The notes beneath the pieces were generated by a model, which saw only the letters and a list, made by a program, of their open reading frames with translations, was not told the origin of the DNA and ran no database searches. 64,000 nt of DNA, taken from contig NZ_CP102268.1 in assembly GCF_025148285.1 (NCBI RefSeq), positions 2,149,001 through 2,213,000 of the forward strand, in the 5' to 3' direction. Positions 42,649-50,475 of this stretch are shown here, piece after piece (position 1 is the first letter of the stretch; every line of letters starts with the position of its first letter). The translations under genes and the position numbers were made by a program. The DNA comes from Marvinbryantia formatexigens DSM 14469 (GTDB lineage Bacteria > Bacillota > Clostridia > Lachnospirales > Lachnospiraceae).

Positions 42649-43677
42649 TTAAATGGGAGCCTGCAGTTCGGCAAGCGGCGCAACCGGCGCAGCTTCGATA
42701 CAGAAGGACAGACCTTCGAAGATGTCCTCCAGCGTTTCCGTGAGGGCATCCAGTGTGGTGAGAAAAGCAGAGTATTCTCTGGAGGTTTCCGTTTCTTTCC
42801 AACAGGGGACAATCAGAAGCACATGATTACCCATTACGGGACCGGTGACAGCCTGCGGAAGATTCTCCAGCACAGTTTCCCGGAATTTCATATAATCCTT
42901 CTGAAGATGTACGGCAGAACCGACCGGATTCTGCAGGGCATCTTTTTTCTGCATCAAAAGAGCACGCGCGGCAGCGCGGTCATAACTTCCGGAAGCGGCG
43001 GACTGCACAAAAGAGTCTGATTGGCGGACTGTTGCGGATGCAGTCCGGGTACTGGAGCCGCCAGGCTCTCCGGCATCCGCCGGCGCGTGCGGTTCATCTG
43101 CAGAGGGCGGCAGTTCACCAAATGTTATTGTGACAATGCGTCCGTAATTCTGGGAAATTCCCAGAAGCGTCTTATATTGTTTCAGTGACTTCGCATAGCT
43201 GTCAGGGAAAAACAACTGGTTAATCAGACCGTGCTCCACTACCGGCACAGCAGCGTCAAAGCGCTCCTGAACCATGCGGTTCTGCTGCTGGCGTTTCTGG
43301 GAATGAGCGACCATAGAAATTGCCGTCTCCAGCACCGGCACCACCTTTTCGCGAAACAGCGGTTTCGTAATATGCGCAAGGATATTCAGATTTTTCGATT
43401 CTGTATGGTAAAACGCTTTGTCGGAGGCGGACACGGTAATAAAGATGCATTTTAAATGAAAGGAGCGGATTTCACGCACTACCTCAAAGCCTCTCATGCC
43501 GGGCATCTGAATATTAATGATGGCAATATCCGGGACGAACTTGCGCGCAAGCGTCCGCGTATAAAGCGCCGTTTTCGACACACGGATATCACAGTTCTCA
43601 TGAAAATGACTGTGAATCATATTAATAAGAGCATCTAAAACAACGCCCTCGTTGTCGGCAAGAAGAATTTTGTACAT
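42649..43677 (-). CDS. Truncated response regulator with non-phosphorylatable receiver
   Basis: A 342-residue remnant of a YesN-type regulator. ATG 43677 has GGAGGA upstream. Aligning by eye with the intact 531-residue regulator at 17262, the receiver has N9 in the acidic pocket and N55 where the phospho-acceptor Asp should be (I-I-N-I-Q-M-P-G), although the conserved Ser/Thr and Lys positions remain. The central domain follows (V-V-P/V-P-V-V-E, T-G-P-V-M-G-N-H). The protein stops just before the region leading to the AraC helix-turn-helix motifs, which are absent. A Ser/Ala/Glu-rich insert lies at about 195-240. No kinase is adjacent. It is either a decaying gene or a phosphorylation-independent protein. 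Confidence 0.8.
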   Translation of the reverse strand: MYKILLADNEGVVLDALINMIHSHFHENCDIRVSKTALYTRTLARKFVPDIAIINIQMPGMRGFEVVREIRSFHLKCIFITVSASDKAFYHTESKNLNILAHITKPLFREKVVPVLETAISMVAHSQKRQQQNRMVQERFDAAVPVVEHGLINQLFFPDSYAKSLKQYKTLLGISQNYGRIVTITFGELPPSADEPHAPADAGEPGGSSTRTASATVRQSDSFVQSAASGSYDRAAARALLMQKKDALQNPVGSAVHLQKDYMKFRETVLENLPQAVTGPVMGNHVLLIVPCWKETETSREYSAFLTTLDALTETLEDIFEGLSFCIEAAPVAPLAELQAPI

Positions 43678-43788
43678 CTGGCTCCTCCATTTTTTCCTGT
43701 CCTGGTCTGCCTGTGATATTTCAGAAATAATTTTAACTGATTTCTTAGTAAAACTCAAGCCAACTCAGGCAAAAATGATTTTGTCCCA

Positions 43789-45012
43789 TTAGATCATCCA
43801 GACTGGTACGGTATAATTATCTGCATTAATAGCTGAAAGCTCTGGACGCATGCAGATTAATGCGCCTTTGCCTCTTGGTACGGAGCCCTTATCCAACACG
43901 GAGAATGCTCCAACCAGTTCACTTCCGGGATTGACAGAGCGCTTTATCTCTAAAGGATGCAGCTGCCCATTATTTTCGATGACCATGTCTATCTCATTAC
44001 TGCTTTTGTCACGATAATACCAAAGCAGACAGTCTTGTGCAGCGTTGTGGTAGGTTTTTATAATCTCTGAAACCACATAGTTTTCCAGAATCGCCCCATT
44101 TATCGCTCCGTTTTGTAAAATTTCCGGAGAGGTATACCGCGTCAGATAAGACACAAGACCAGTGTCGAAGAAATACATTTTTGGTGTCTTTATGGTGCGT
44201 TTCAGCAAATTATTGGAGTAGGGCCGAAGATAGAAGATAATATCGGACTTCTCCAGGACCTGTAGCCAGCGCCTGGCGGTATCGTCTGAAACACCGACAT
44301 CCTGGGCAATGTCGTGGATATTCAGCATTTGCCCGACCCGGCAGGCGGCGGCACGGATAAAATCCTGAAATTGAAGTTTATCCACAAGAGCTACCAATTC
44401 GCTGACGTCCCGGTCAATATAGGTCTGCACGTAGCTGGAATAGAATACATTGCGGTCAGTGAATTTCCCGCTTACATACCCAGGAAGAGAACCTTTCCAG
44501 ATTCGTTCATAGATTCCGTCCATATTGACAGGGGCACCGATGCTCTTACGCATTTTTAGTGCAGTTAAATCAACGGTAAACGGCATATTTTGTCCAGAAC
44601 CGTAAATTTCATGTTGAGACAGGCCGGGCATATGCAGAATTGCTACACGTCCGGCCAGCGATTCCTGTGCAAGTTCCATCATTTTAAATGCCTGGGAACC
44701 GGTCAGCCAGAAAGAGCCGGGGGCAGCACCATTATCAATAGCAATTTTAATATAAGAAAAGAGCTCAGGCGCATATTGTACTTCGTCAATGAAGATTGGA
44801 ATGTCGTGAACCTGCAAAAACAGCGCCGGATCATTTTTAGCCATACGTCGCTCTTCTAAATCATCCAGCGTAACATAATTGCGTTCCGGTGTCATTAGCC
44901 TGCGCAGGACGGTTGTTTTGCCAACCTGTCTTGGTCCGGTAATCAATAGACAGGAATATTCTTTGGAAAGTGAGAGAATTTTGTCTTCAAGGTCTCGTTT
45001 GATATAATTCAC
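43789..45012 (-). CDS. AAA ATPase with DUF4143 domain
   Basis: 407 residues from GTG 45012, with GGAGG seven bases upstream. Walker A is G-P-R-Q-V-G-K-T, Walker B is I-P-I-F-I-D-E-V-Q, and the C-terminal DUF4143 domain ends with E-I-D-M-V-I ... L-E-I-K, a PD-(D/E)xK-like nuclease pattern. It is intact, unlike the copy at 20159, and only distantly similar to it. The family is widespread in anaerobes but has no agreed function; a role in conflict with mobile DNA has been suggested by its ATPase-nuclease layout (inference). A long palindrome sits on its promoter. Confidence 0.88.
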   Translation of the reverse strand: MNYIKRDLEDKILSLSKEYSCLLITGPRQVGKTTVLRRLMTPERNYVTLDDLEERRMAKNDPALFLQVHDIPIFIDEVQYAPELFSYIKIAIDNGAAPGSFWLTGSQAFKMMELAQESLAGRVAILHMPGLSQHEIYGSGQNMPFTVDLTALKMRKSIGAPVNMDGIYERIWKGSLPGYVSGKFTDRNVFYSSYVQTYIDRDVSELVALVDKLQFQDFIRAAACRVGQMLNIHDIAQDVGVSDDTARRWLQVLEKSDIIFYLRPYSNNLLKRTIKTPKMYFFDTGLVSYLTRYTSPEILQNGAINGAILENYVVSEIIKTYHNAAQDCLLWYYRDKSSNEIDMVIENNGQLHPLEIKRSVNPGSELVGAFSVLDKGSVPRGKGALICMRPELSAINADNYTVPVWMI

Positions 45013-45021
45013 AATAAAACC

Positions 45022-45064
45022 TCCTCCGGCTAAAATAAGATACAATCTTATTTTAGCCGGAGGA
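45022..45064. promoter_or_regulatory. 43-bp perfect palindrome on the DUF4143 ATPase promoter
   Basis: Two perfectly complementary 20-bp arms (45022-45041 and 45045-45064) separated by ACA. On the minus strand the -10 box of the ATPase gene lies in the upstream arm, the predicted start point in the centre, and the ribosome site at the end of the downstream arm. A repressor dimer here would block transcription. Confidence 0.85.
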
Positions 45065-45078
45065 TTTAAACAAGTCAA
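45050..45078 (-). promoter_or_regulatory. Promoter of the DUF4143 ATPase gene
   Basis: On the minus strand TTGACT (45078-45073), 17-base spacer, TAAAAT (45055-45050). The -10 is inside the palindrome. Confidence 0.7.
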
Positions 45079-45102
45079 GCATAAAAAGAGATACGAATTC
45101 AT

Positions 45103-45131
45103 TTGCGCTTTTTGCTGAAATAGTCTATAGT
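45103..45131 (+). promoter_or_regulatory. Promoter of the ROK regulator gene
   Basis: TTGCGC at 45103-45108, 17-base spacer, TATAGT at 45126-45131, 35 bases before the TTG start. Confidence 0.6.
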
Positions 45132-45165
45132 TAATATTGAACATTGTGAATCAGGAGAAGAAAAA

Positions 45166-46278
45166 TTGGAGGATTACAGAGGAACGGCGCGGAACATCGG
45201 GGATGTATACCGCCATATTTACAGAAATGAAACAAGCTCGCGGCAGATGGTTGCGGCGGACCTTGGCATCAGCCTTCCGACGGTGACGCAGAATCTGAAT
45301 TATCTGAGGGAGTGCGGGCTGATTTTTAATGCCGGGGAGTTTGAATCCACCGGCGGACGCAAAGCAAATATGCTCAGCATTGTGCCGGAGGCAAGGCTGG
45401 CAGTGGGAATGGATGTTACGCAGACGCATGTATCGGTGGTTCTGACCGATTTGAAGCTGAACATTCTGGATTCGGTAAAAACGCACGTGCTGTTTCGCGA
45501 TGCGGACGATTACTACGAAATGCTGGCGAATCATGTGAGAATGATACTGGAAAAAAATGAAGTCGACCCGGAGAAATTCCTTGGCGTCGGTATATCGTTG
45601 CCGGCGATTGTAAATGAGCGGGAAAATACGAGTTCTTATTCAAAGGTCATCGATATTCCGGACGATTTTTATGTGCAGATGCAGAAAAAGCTGCCGTATC
45701 CGGTGCGTCTGTTCAATGATGCAAATGCGGCGGGCTGGACGGAGCTGCAGGCGCGTGGGAAGCTGCAGCCGATGGTATATCTGTCCCTGAGCAACAGCGT
45801 GGGCGGCGCTGTCTTAATGAACCGCGTATATACCGGACGGAACTGGCGGGGCGGCGAGTTTGGTCATATGACGATCGTGCCGAATGGAAAAGAGTGTTAT
45901 TGCGGACGGCGCGGCTGTCTGAATGCGTACTGTTCCGCGAGAGTATTATCGGATTATACAGATGGGGATATCCGGCAGTTTTTCTATGAAATGAAGGCTA
46001 CCGGAAACCGGGGCTATCGTCGTGCGTTTGAGGATTATATGCAGTATCTCGCATTGGCGGTCAATAATCTGAGGATGTGTTTTGACTGCGATGTGGTGCT
46101 CGGCGGTATGGTCGGCGCGTGTATGGAAGATTATATTGAGGAGTTTAAAAAGATAGTAAAGAAGCTGACGCCGTTTGAGAACAGCGCAGAATATGTGAAA
46201 ATCTGTTCATTCCGCACCGAGCCGTCAGCGGTGGGTGCAGCACTTTATTTCGTCGACGATTTTGTACGGCAGATGTAA
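45166..46278 (+). CDS. ROK-family transcriptional regulator
   Basis: A 370-residue repressor. The start is TTG with AGGAGA at seven bases. Residues 1-65 are a winged helix-turn-helix (S-S-R-Q-M-V-A-A-D-L-G-I-S-L-P-T-V-T-Q-N), and the rest is a ROK sugar-kinase-like fold with the zinc-binding motif C-Y-C-G-R-R-G-C-L-N. Such proteins (XylR, NagC, Mlc types) release DNA when a sugar binds. It is transcribed ahead of, and separated by a strong terminator from, the ABC importer and polyol dehydrogenase genes it probably regulates. Confidence 0.9.
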   Translation: MEDYRGTARNIGDVYRHIYRNETSSRQMVAADLGISLPTVTQNLNYLRECGLIFNAGEFESTGGRKANMLSIVPEARLAVGMDVTQTHVSVVLTDLKLNILDSVKTHVLFRDADDYYEMLANHVRMILEKNEVDPEKFLGVGISLPAIVNERENTSSYSKVIDIPDDFYVQMQKKLPYPVRLFNDANAAGWTELQARGKLQPMVYLSLSNSVGGAVLMNRVYTGRNWRGGEFGHMTIVPNGKECYCGRRGCLNAYCSARVLSDYTDGDIRQFFYEMKATGNRGYRRAFEDYMQYLALAVNNLRMCFDCDVVLGGMVGACMEDYIEEFKKIVKKLTPFENSAEYVKICSFRTEPSAVGAALYFVDDFVRQM

Positions 46279-46291
46279 AGCAGGTATGTGA

Positions 46292-46361
46292 GCAAATCCC
46301 ATTCGCGAAGCGAATTTTAAATGGATTTGCGAAGGTTACTGTGAACGGGGTGAACAGTAAC
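46292..46361. repeat. Nested inverted repeats in the ROK-importer gap
   Basis: GCAAATCC (46292) pairs with GGATTTGC (46323); inside it ATTCGC-GAA-GCGAAT (46301-46315). GTTACTGT (46335) pairs with ACAGTAAC (46354). The second half contains the GTGAACAGTAAC motif that also occurs at 29876 and, as GTAAACAGTAAC, at 3684. A related hairpin is at 8234-8285. The 406-bp gap 46279-46684 holds no gene. Confidence 0.65.
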
Positions 46362-46420
46362 TCAGCGAATGATTTTGTGCTGCTTGTCAAAAATTTATCA
46401 AAATTCATCAAAAACGAAGA

Positions 46421-46452
46421 AAATGGATATGCACTTTGCATATCCATTTTTT
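46421..46452 (+). terminator. Strong terminator after the ROK gene
   Basis: A perfect 13-bp stem AAATGGATATGCA/TGCATATCCATTT with a CTT loop, running into a T-tract. The A/T symmetry makes it work in both directions. Confidence 0.9.
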
Positions 46453-46573
46453 GACTTAAATAAAATACTTTTCTTAAGTAAAAATTTAAAGAATATAAAA
46501 AAATCAAAAAACACTGAAAAAAGAGAAAGCCATAGGGCAAAATATACAAAAATATAATACCAAATTTGGAGTG

Positions 46574-46595
46574 ATTTTACAAACTTGCGTAAAAT
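46574..46595. promoter_or_regulatory. Inverted repeat upstream of the importer promoter, possible operator
   Basis: ATTTTAC and GTAAAAT, perfect 7-bp arms with an 8-bp spacer, 13 bases upstream of the -35 box. The position suits an activator or the ROK protein. Confidence 0.5.
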
Positions 46596-46608
46596 GGTTA
46601 ATAAATGA

Positions 46609-46637
46609 TTGACTAAATTGTAAAAAGAGTATATAAC
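46609..46637 (+). promoter_or_regulatory. Promoter of the ribose/xylose-type ABC operon
   Basis: TTGACT at 46609-46614, 17-base spacer, TATAAC at 46632-46637. GTTAAC plus GTTAA follow directly downstream and could be repressor half-sites. Confidence 0.65.
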
Positions 46638-46684
46638 TATGTTAACAAGTTAATCCGTTTTCAGGGAAGTAGGGGACGAAGTAT

Positions 46685-48199
46685 ATGGATGAAATCAAAT
46701 TGAGAGTAAGCGGAATTGAAAAATCATTCCCTGGGGTGAAAGCGCTGAGTAATATCGACTTTGCAGTGCGAAAGGGCACCGTCCATGCACTGTGCGGGGA
46801 AAACGGCGCAGGAAAATCCACGTTGATGAAGGTTTTGACCGGTCTGTACAAGGCAGACAAAGGGCAGATTTACATAGACGAAAAGCCGGTCGAAATCAAA
46901 AATCCGCTCCAGGCAAGAGAGTACGGGATATCCATGATAGCCCAGGAGCTGAACTATGTATCGGAATTGTCCGTAGAAGAAAACCTGTTTATGGGGCGTC
47001 TGCCGGTAAATAAGTTTGGGAAGGTTGACTGGAAAAAGGTCCGTCGCGAAGCGGAGAAGTTTCTGGAAGAAGAGCATTTAAGCTATGCGCCAGACCAGAA
47101 GCTGAAAACACTGACCGTTTCCGATATCCAGATGCTGGAGATTATTAAGGCGGTTAATAATAACGCCCAGGTGGTACTCATGGACGAGCCGACTTCCTCC
47201 ATCTCACAGAAAGAGGTAAAGCTGCTGTTTGAGAAGATTGCGGAGCTGAAGGCAAAGGGTGTAAGCATCATCTATATCTCGCATAAAATGGACGAGGTAT
47301 TCCAGATTGCCGATGATATCACTATCATCCGTGACGGCGCGGTGGTTTCCTCGGACAGGGCGGAGAATCTGGATATTGAAACAGTCATTGCCCGTATGGT
47401 TGGACGGAAAATGGACAATGCATATCCGAAGGAAATCCTTCCGCTTGGCGAAAAGAATTTCGAGGTGCAGAATTTTAATTCCAAAGGCATGTTTGCAGAT
47501 ATCAATTTTTATGCCCGCAAGGGTGAAATTGTTGGATTTGCCGGACTGGTAGGCGCGGGGCGTACCGAAGTCATGCGTGCGATTTTCGGTATGGACCGCA
47601 AGGACAGCGGCACAGTGAAGATCGACGGGCAGGAAGTGACGATTAAAAGCCCGCATGACGCCATTGCGAAAAAGCTGATCATGCTGTCGGAGGACCGGAA
47701 AGAATACGGTATCATCCCGGTGCGAAGCGTTATGGAAAATGCCAGCATCGCATCGCTGAAACGCTATTTCTACGGCGGAAAGAACCACAGGGGCAAAGAG
47801 CGGAAAGAGGTTGGAGAAATATTCCGGAAGATGAATGTGAAAACGCCGTCTCTGGATACACTGATTGCCTCACTGTCCGGCGGAAACGCGCAGAAGGTTC
47901 TGCTGGCAAGATGGATGCTCTGCGATCCGGAGATTATGATTCTGGATGAGCCGACAAGAGGAATTGATGTAGGCGCAAAATTTGAGATATACAAACTGAT
48001 GACGGATATTGTCAAAGAAGGAAAGACGATTGTTATGGTGTCCTCAGAGCTGCCGGAGCTGATTGGCATGTGTGACAGAATTTATGTGATGTGTCAGGGA
48101 AGGATCATGGGATGCCTGAGCAGAGAGGAATTTTCGCAGGAAACCATTATGATGCATGCGACCGGTCTTTTCGGCAAGACAGGGAAAGGAGATAAATAA
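46685..48199 (+). CDS. Sugar ABC importer ATP-binding protein, RbsA/XylG type
   Basis: A 504-residue protein with two tandem ATPase domains, as in RbsA, XylG and MglA. The first has Walker A G-E-N-G-A-G-K-S-T and D-E-P-T-S-S-I; the second lacks a canonical Walker A (G-L-V-G-A-G-R-T-E) but has L-S-G-G-N-A-Q-K-V and D-E-P-T-R-G-I-D-V-G, the usual asymmetry of the family. It powers import of a monosaccharide or polyol with the permease whose start overlaps its stop by one base. Sugar type cannot be told from the ATPase. Confidence 0.93.
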   Translation: MDEIKLRVSGIEKSFPGVKALSNIDFAVRKGTVHALCGENGAGKSTLMKVLTGLYKADKGQIYIDEKPVEIKNPLQAREYGISMIAQELNYVSELSVEENLFMGRLPVNKFGKVDWKKVRREAEKFLEEEHLSYAPDQKLKTLTVSDIQMLEIIKAVNNNAQVVLMDEPTSSISQKEVKLLFEKIAELKAKGVSIIYISHKMDEVFQIADDITIIRDGAVVSSDRAENLDIETVIARMVGRKMDNAYPKEILPLGEKNFEVQNFNSKGMFADINFYARKGEIVGFAGLVGAGRTEVMRAIFGMDRKDSGTVKIDGQEVTIKSPHDAIAKKLIMLSEDRKEYGIIPVRSVMENASIASLKRYFYGGKNHRGKERKEVGEIFRKMNVKTPSLDTLIASLSGGNAQKVLLARWMLCDPEIMILDEPTRGIDVGAKFEIYKLMTDIVKEGKTIVMVSSELPELIGMCDRIYVMCQGRIMGCLSREEFSQETIMMHATGLFGKTGKGDK

Positions 48200-49197
48200 T
48201 GAAAAAAAATAAACAGCTTTCCGCTTTTTTACAGAGGTTTTCCATTTTTATTGTTTTGATTGTAATGTTTCTGGTCTGTTCTTTGCTCAGCCCGTATTTC
48301 CTGAAAACGAACAACCTGATGAACATTGCCAGACAGCTCTGCGTTGGTATTCTGATAGCTTATGGCGAAATGATTCTGATTGTCAGCGGATTCCTGGATT
48401 TGTCGGTAGGTTCTGTACTTGCGCTGGCAGGTGTGCTTTCAGTAGCCTGCTACAAAGCGACCGGTTCAATGGCGCTGGCGATTCTGGTAGCGCTGCTGGT
48501 AGGTATGGCGTGCAACCTGTTTAATGGTATTTTCGTTGCACAGTTTGAAGTACCGGCGTTTATCGCAACGCTGGGTATGCAGCAGATTGCCCGCGGTATT
48601 GCTCTTTACTTTACCGGCGGAGCAAATATCCTGCAGATTGGCAAATATGTCAATATCGGACAGGGCATGATTGGATTTATGCCGGTTCCTGTTATTATTG
48701 TTATTGTGATTACGATAGCCGTCTGGTATATGTTTAATCATACCAGTTACGGGCGGAGTCTGTATGCAATCGGCGGCAACCGCAAGGCGGCGGAAGCAAG
48801 CGGCATCAACGGAAAGCTGGTAATTTACAAATCGTATCTCATAAACGGTATGCTTGCCGGTCTTGCCGGGGTTATCTTTATGGCGAGAAACAATTCGGGC
48901 CTTCCGAATGGTGCGGTCGGCTATGAAATGACCGGTCTGACGGCGGCAATCGTGGGCGGAACCTCTTTCTCCGGCGGTGTCGGCACGGTTATGGGAACGG
49001 TGGCAGGTGCTTTTATCATCGGTATCCTGGAAAATATCATGAATCTGCTTGGTGTAAACTCTTACATACAGAATATCATCGAAGGAGCAATTATCGTTAT
49101 TGCCGTGGCATTTGATATCATGAGCAAGAGCCGCAAGACGAGCAAGATGATTATGGCGGTGGACGATACAAAGAAGGAAAACAGCTCCGCTAAGTAG
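48199..49197 (+). CDS. Sugar ABC importer permease, RbsC/XylH type
   Basis: A 332-residue membrane protein with eight to ten hydrophobic segments. The family blocks L-D-L-S-V-G-S-V-L-A-L-A-G and G-N-R-K-A-A-E-A-S-G-I-N are clear. It forms a homodimeric channel with the RbsA-like ATPase. The start codon overlaps the ATPase stop (TAATG), indicating translational coupling. The C-terminal tail is charged and cytoplasmic. Confidence 0.93.
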   Translation: MKKNKQLSAFLQRFSIFIVLIVMFLVCSLLSPYFLKTNNLMNIARQLCVGILIAYGEMILIVSGFLDLSVGSVLALAGVLSVACYKATGSMALAILVALLVGMACNLFNGIFVAQFEVPAFIATLGMQQIARGIALYFTGGANILQIGKYVNIGQGMIGFMPVPVIIVIVITIAVWYMFNHTSYGRSLYAIGGNRKAAEASGINGKLVIYKSYLINGMLAGLAGVIFMARNNSGLPNGAVGYEMTGLTAAIVGGTSFSGGVGTVMGTVAGAFIIGILENIMNLLGVNSYIQNIIEGAIIVIAVAFDIMSKSRKTSKMIMAVDDTKKENSSAK

Positions 49198-49271
49198 AAT
49201 GCGTTACTGCATGGACGCAGTGTTTATTTTACAATATTTACCTACAAAAAAGAAAGGATGGGAAAGAAGAA

Positions 49272-50330
49272 ATGAAGAAAATGAGAAAATTGGCGGCAAT
49301 GACAATCGCAGCGGCAGTTGCGGCGACATCCATGACGGGCTTCACAGCGTTTGCAGAAGGAGAAACCTATCGCGTTTGTTTCATCGCACGTGCAAGTGCA
49401 GATACTTTTGCGGCATGGCTGACAGATTCCATGAAGAAGGCGGCAGACCAGTATGATGATATTGAGCTTACCTGCGTGAGCGGTGAAGCAGATGACAACA
49501 CAATGGCAACGCTTCTGGAAGACTGTATTACAAAAGAATATGACCTGGTTATCGTACAGTCCAACAACAATGCGGCACAGGCTCCGTATGTAAAGCAGGT
49601 TGCGGATGCAGGCATCCCGGTTATCACAACGAACCCGACGACACATCAGAGTGACCTTGACGGTGTGACCGGCGACGAGGAAGTGGACAATGCAGTTATG
49701 GCAGGTACCGGTACCGTTGACGCGGACCCGGTTGAGCAGGCTTCCCGCGGTGCAATCCGTGCCGTAGATGAAGTTCCGGAGAATGGAAATGTTGTTGTTC
49801 TTCGCGGACCGTCCGGAAACTATCACGCGGAAAAGCGCCGTGAGGCATGGGATACTTATTTCTTCTCAGAGCGCCCGGATGTTACGATTCTTTACGAAGA
49901 TTATGCAAACTGGAACAATGATGAGGCTATGACTCTGATGGAGACATGGACACAGGGCGGAACCCACATCGATGCAATCATTTCCATGAATGATAACATG
50001 GCAGCAGGTGCAATCGAGGCTATCCGCAACAACTCCGAGTATATCAACGAAGACGGCACACCGAATTTCCTGGCATACGGCGTTGACGGAACAGCACAGG
50101 GTTGTATGTTGGTTAAGGAAGGTCTGCTTACAGCTACCGCTCTTCAGAATGCAGAAGAAATTGCAAATCTGAACATGGAATACGCGGAGAAGGTTCTGAA
50201 TGGCGAAATGGAGTACACCGATGTAGCAGATTTCGTGGAAGCTCCGGAAATCAACGCAGATAACGTTGATGAGTTCATCCAGATTTATATCGATAACGGT
50301 GAACTTACAGAGGATGCACTTGCAGAGTAA
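49272..50330 (+). CDS. Sugar/polyol-binding protein of the RbsB family
   Basis: A 352-residue binding protein with a signal peptide that ends A-F-A-E-G and no lipobox cysteine. The mature part is a type-I periplasmic-binding fold of the ribose-binding group (L-V-I-V-Q-S-N-N-N-A, A-G-I-P-V-I-T-T-N-P, and I-S-M-N-D-N-M-A-A-G-A). Placed after ATPase and permease genes, it completes an RbsACB-type importer. With a polyol dehydrogenase immediately downstream, a pentitol or hexitol is a reasonable ligand, but this is inference. Confidence 0.9.
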   Translation: MKKMRKLAAMTIAAAVAATSMTGFTAFAEGETYRVCFIARASADTFAAWLTDSMKKAADQYDDIELTCVSGEADDNTMATLLEDCITKEYDLVIVQSNNNAAQAPYVKQVADAGIPVITTNPTTHQSDLDGVTGDEEVDNAVMAGTGTVDADPVEQASRGAIRAVDEVPENGNVVVLRGPSGNYHAEKRREAWDTYFFSERPDVTILYEDYANWNNDEAMTLMETWTQGGTHIDAIISMNDNMAAGAIEAIRNNSEYINEDGTPNFLAYGVDGTAQGCMLVKEGLLTATALQNAEEIANLNMEYAEKVLNGEMEYTDVADFVEAPEINADNVDEFIQIYIDNGELTEDALAE

Positions 50331-50402
50331 GTAATAAAAAGATATAATGAATCTGTATAGGAAAGTCCTGAGAAAAAGGCAAGGTAAAATATTGTAAATA
50401 GC

Positions 50403-50439
50403 TGCCTGGCAGGCACCCGCCTGCCGGGCAATGCGTTTT
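50403..50439 (+). terminator. Hairpin between binding-protein and dehydrogenase genes
   Basis: An 11-bp GC-rich stem (TGCCTGGCAGG/CCTGCCGGGCA, one wobble pair) and 6-base loop, then ATGCGTTTTA. Probably a partial terminator or mRNA-stability element that sets the ratio of binding protein to enzyme. Confidence 0.6.
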
Positions 50440-50475
50440 ACATACAATACAAAAACAGAAAGGGAGCATAAAGAC

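Noticed and set aside
45022-45064. Rho-independent terminator or RNA hairpin sequestering the ribosome site
   Set aside because: No T-run follows, and the predicted transcription start is at its centre so both arms would not be in the same RNA.
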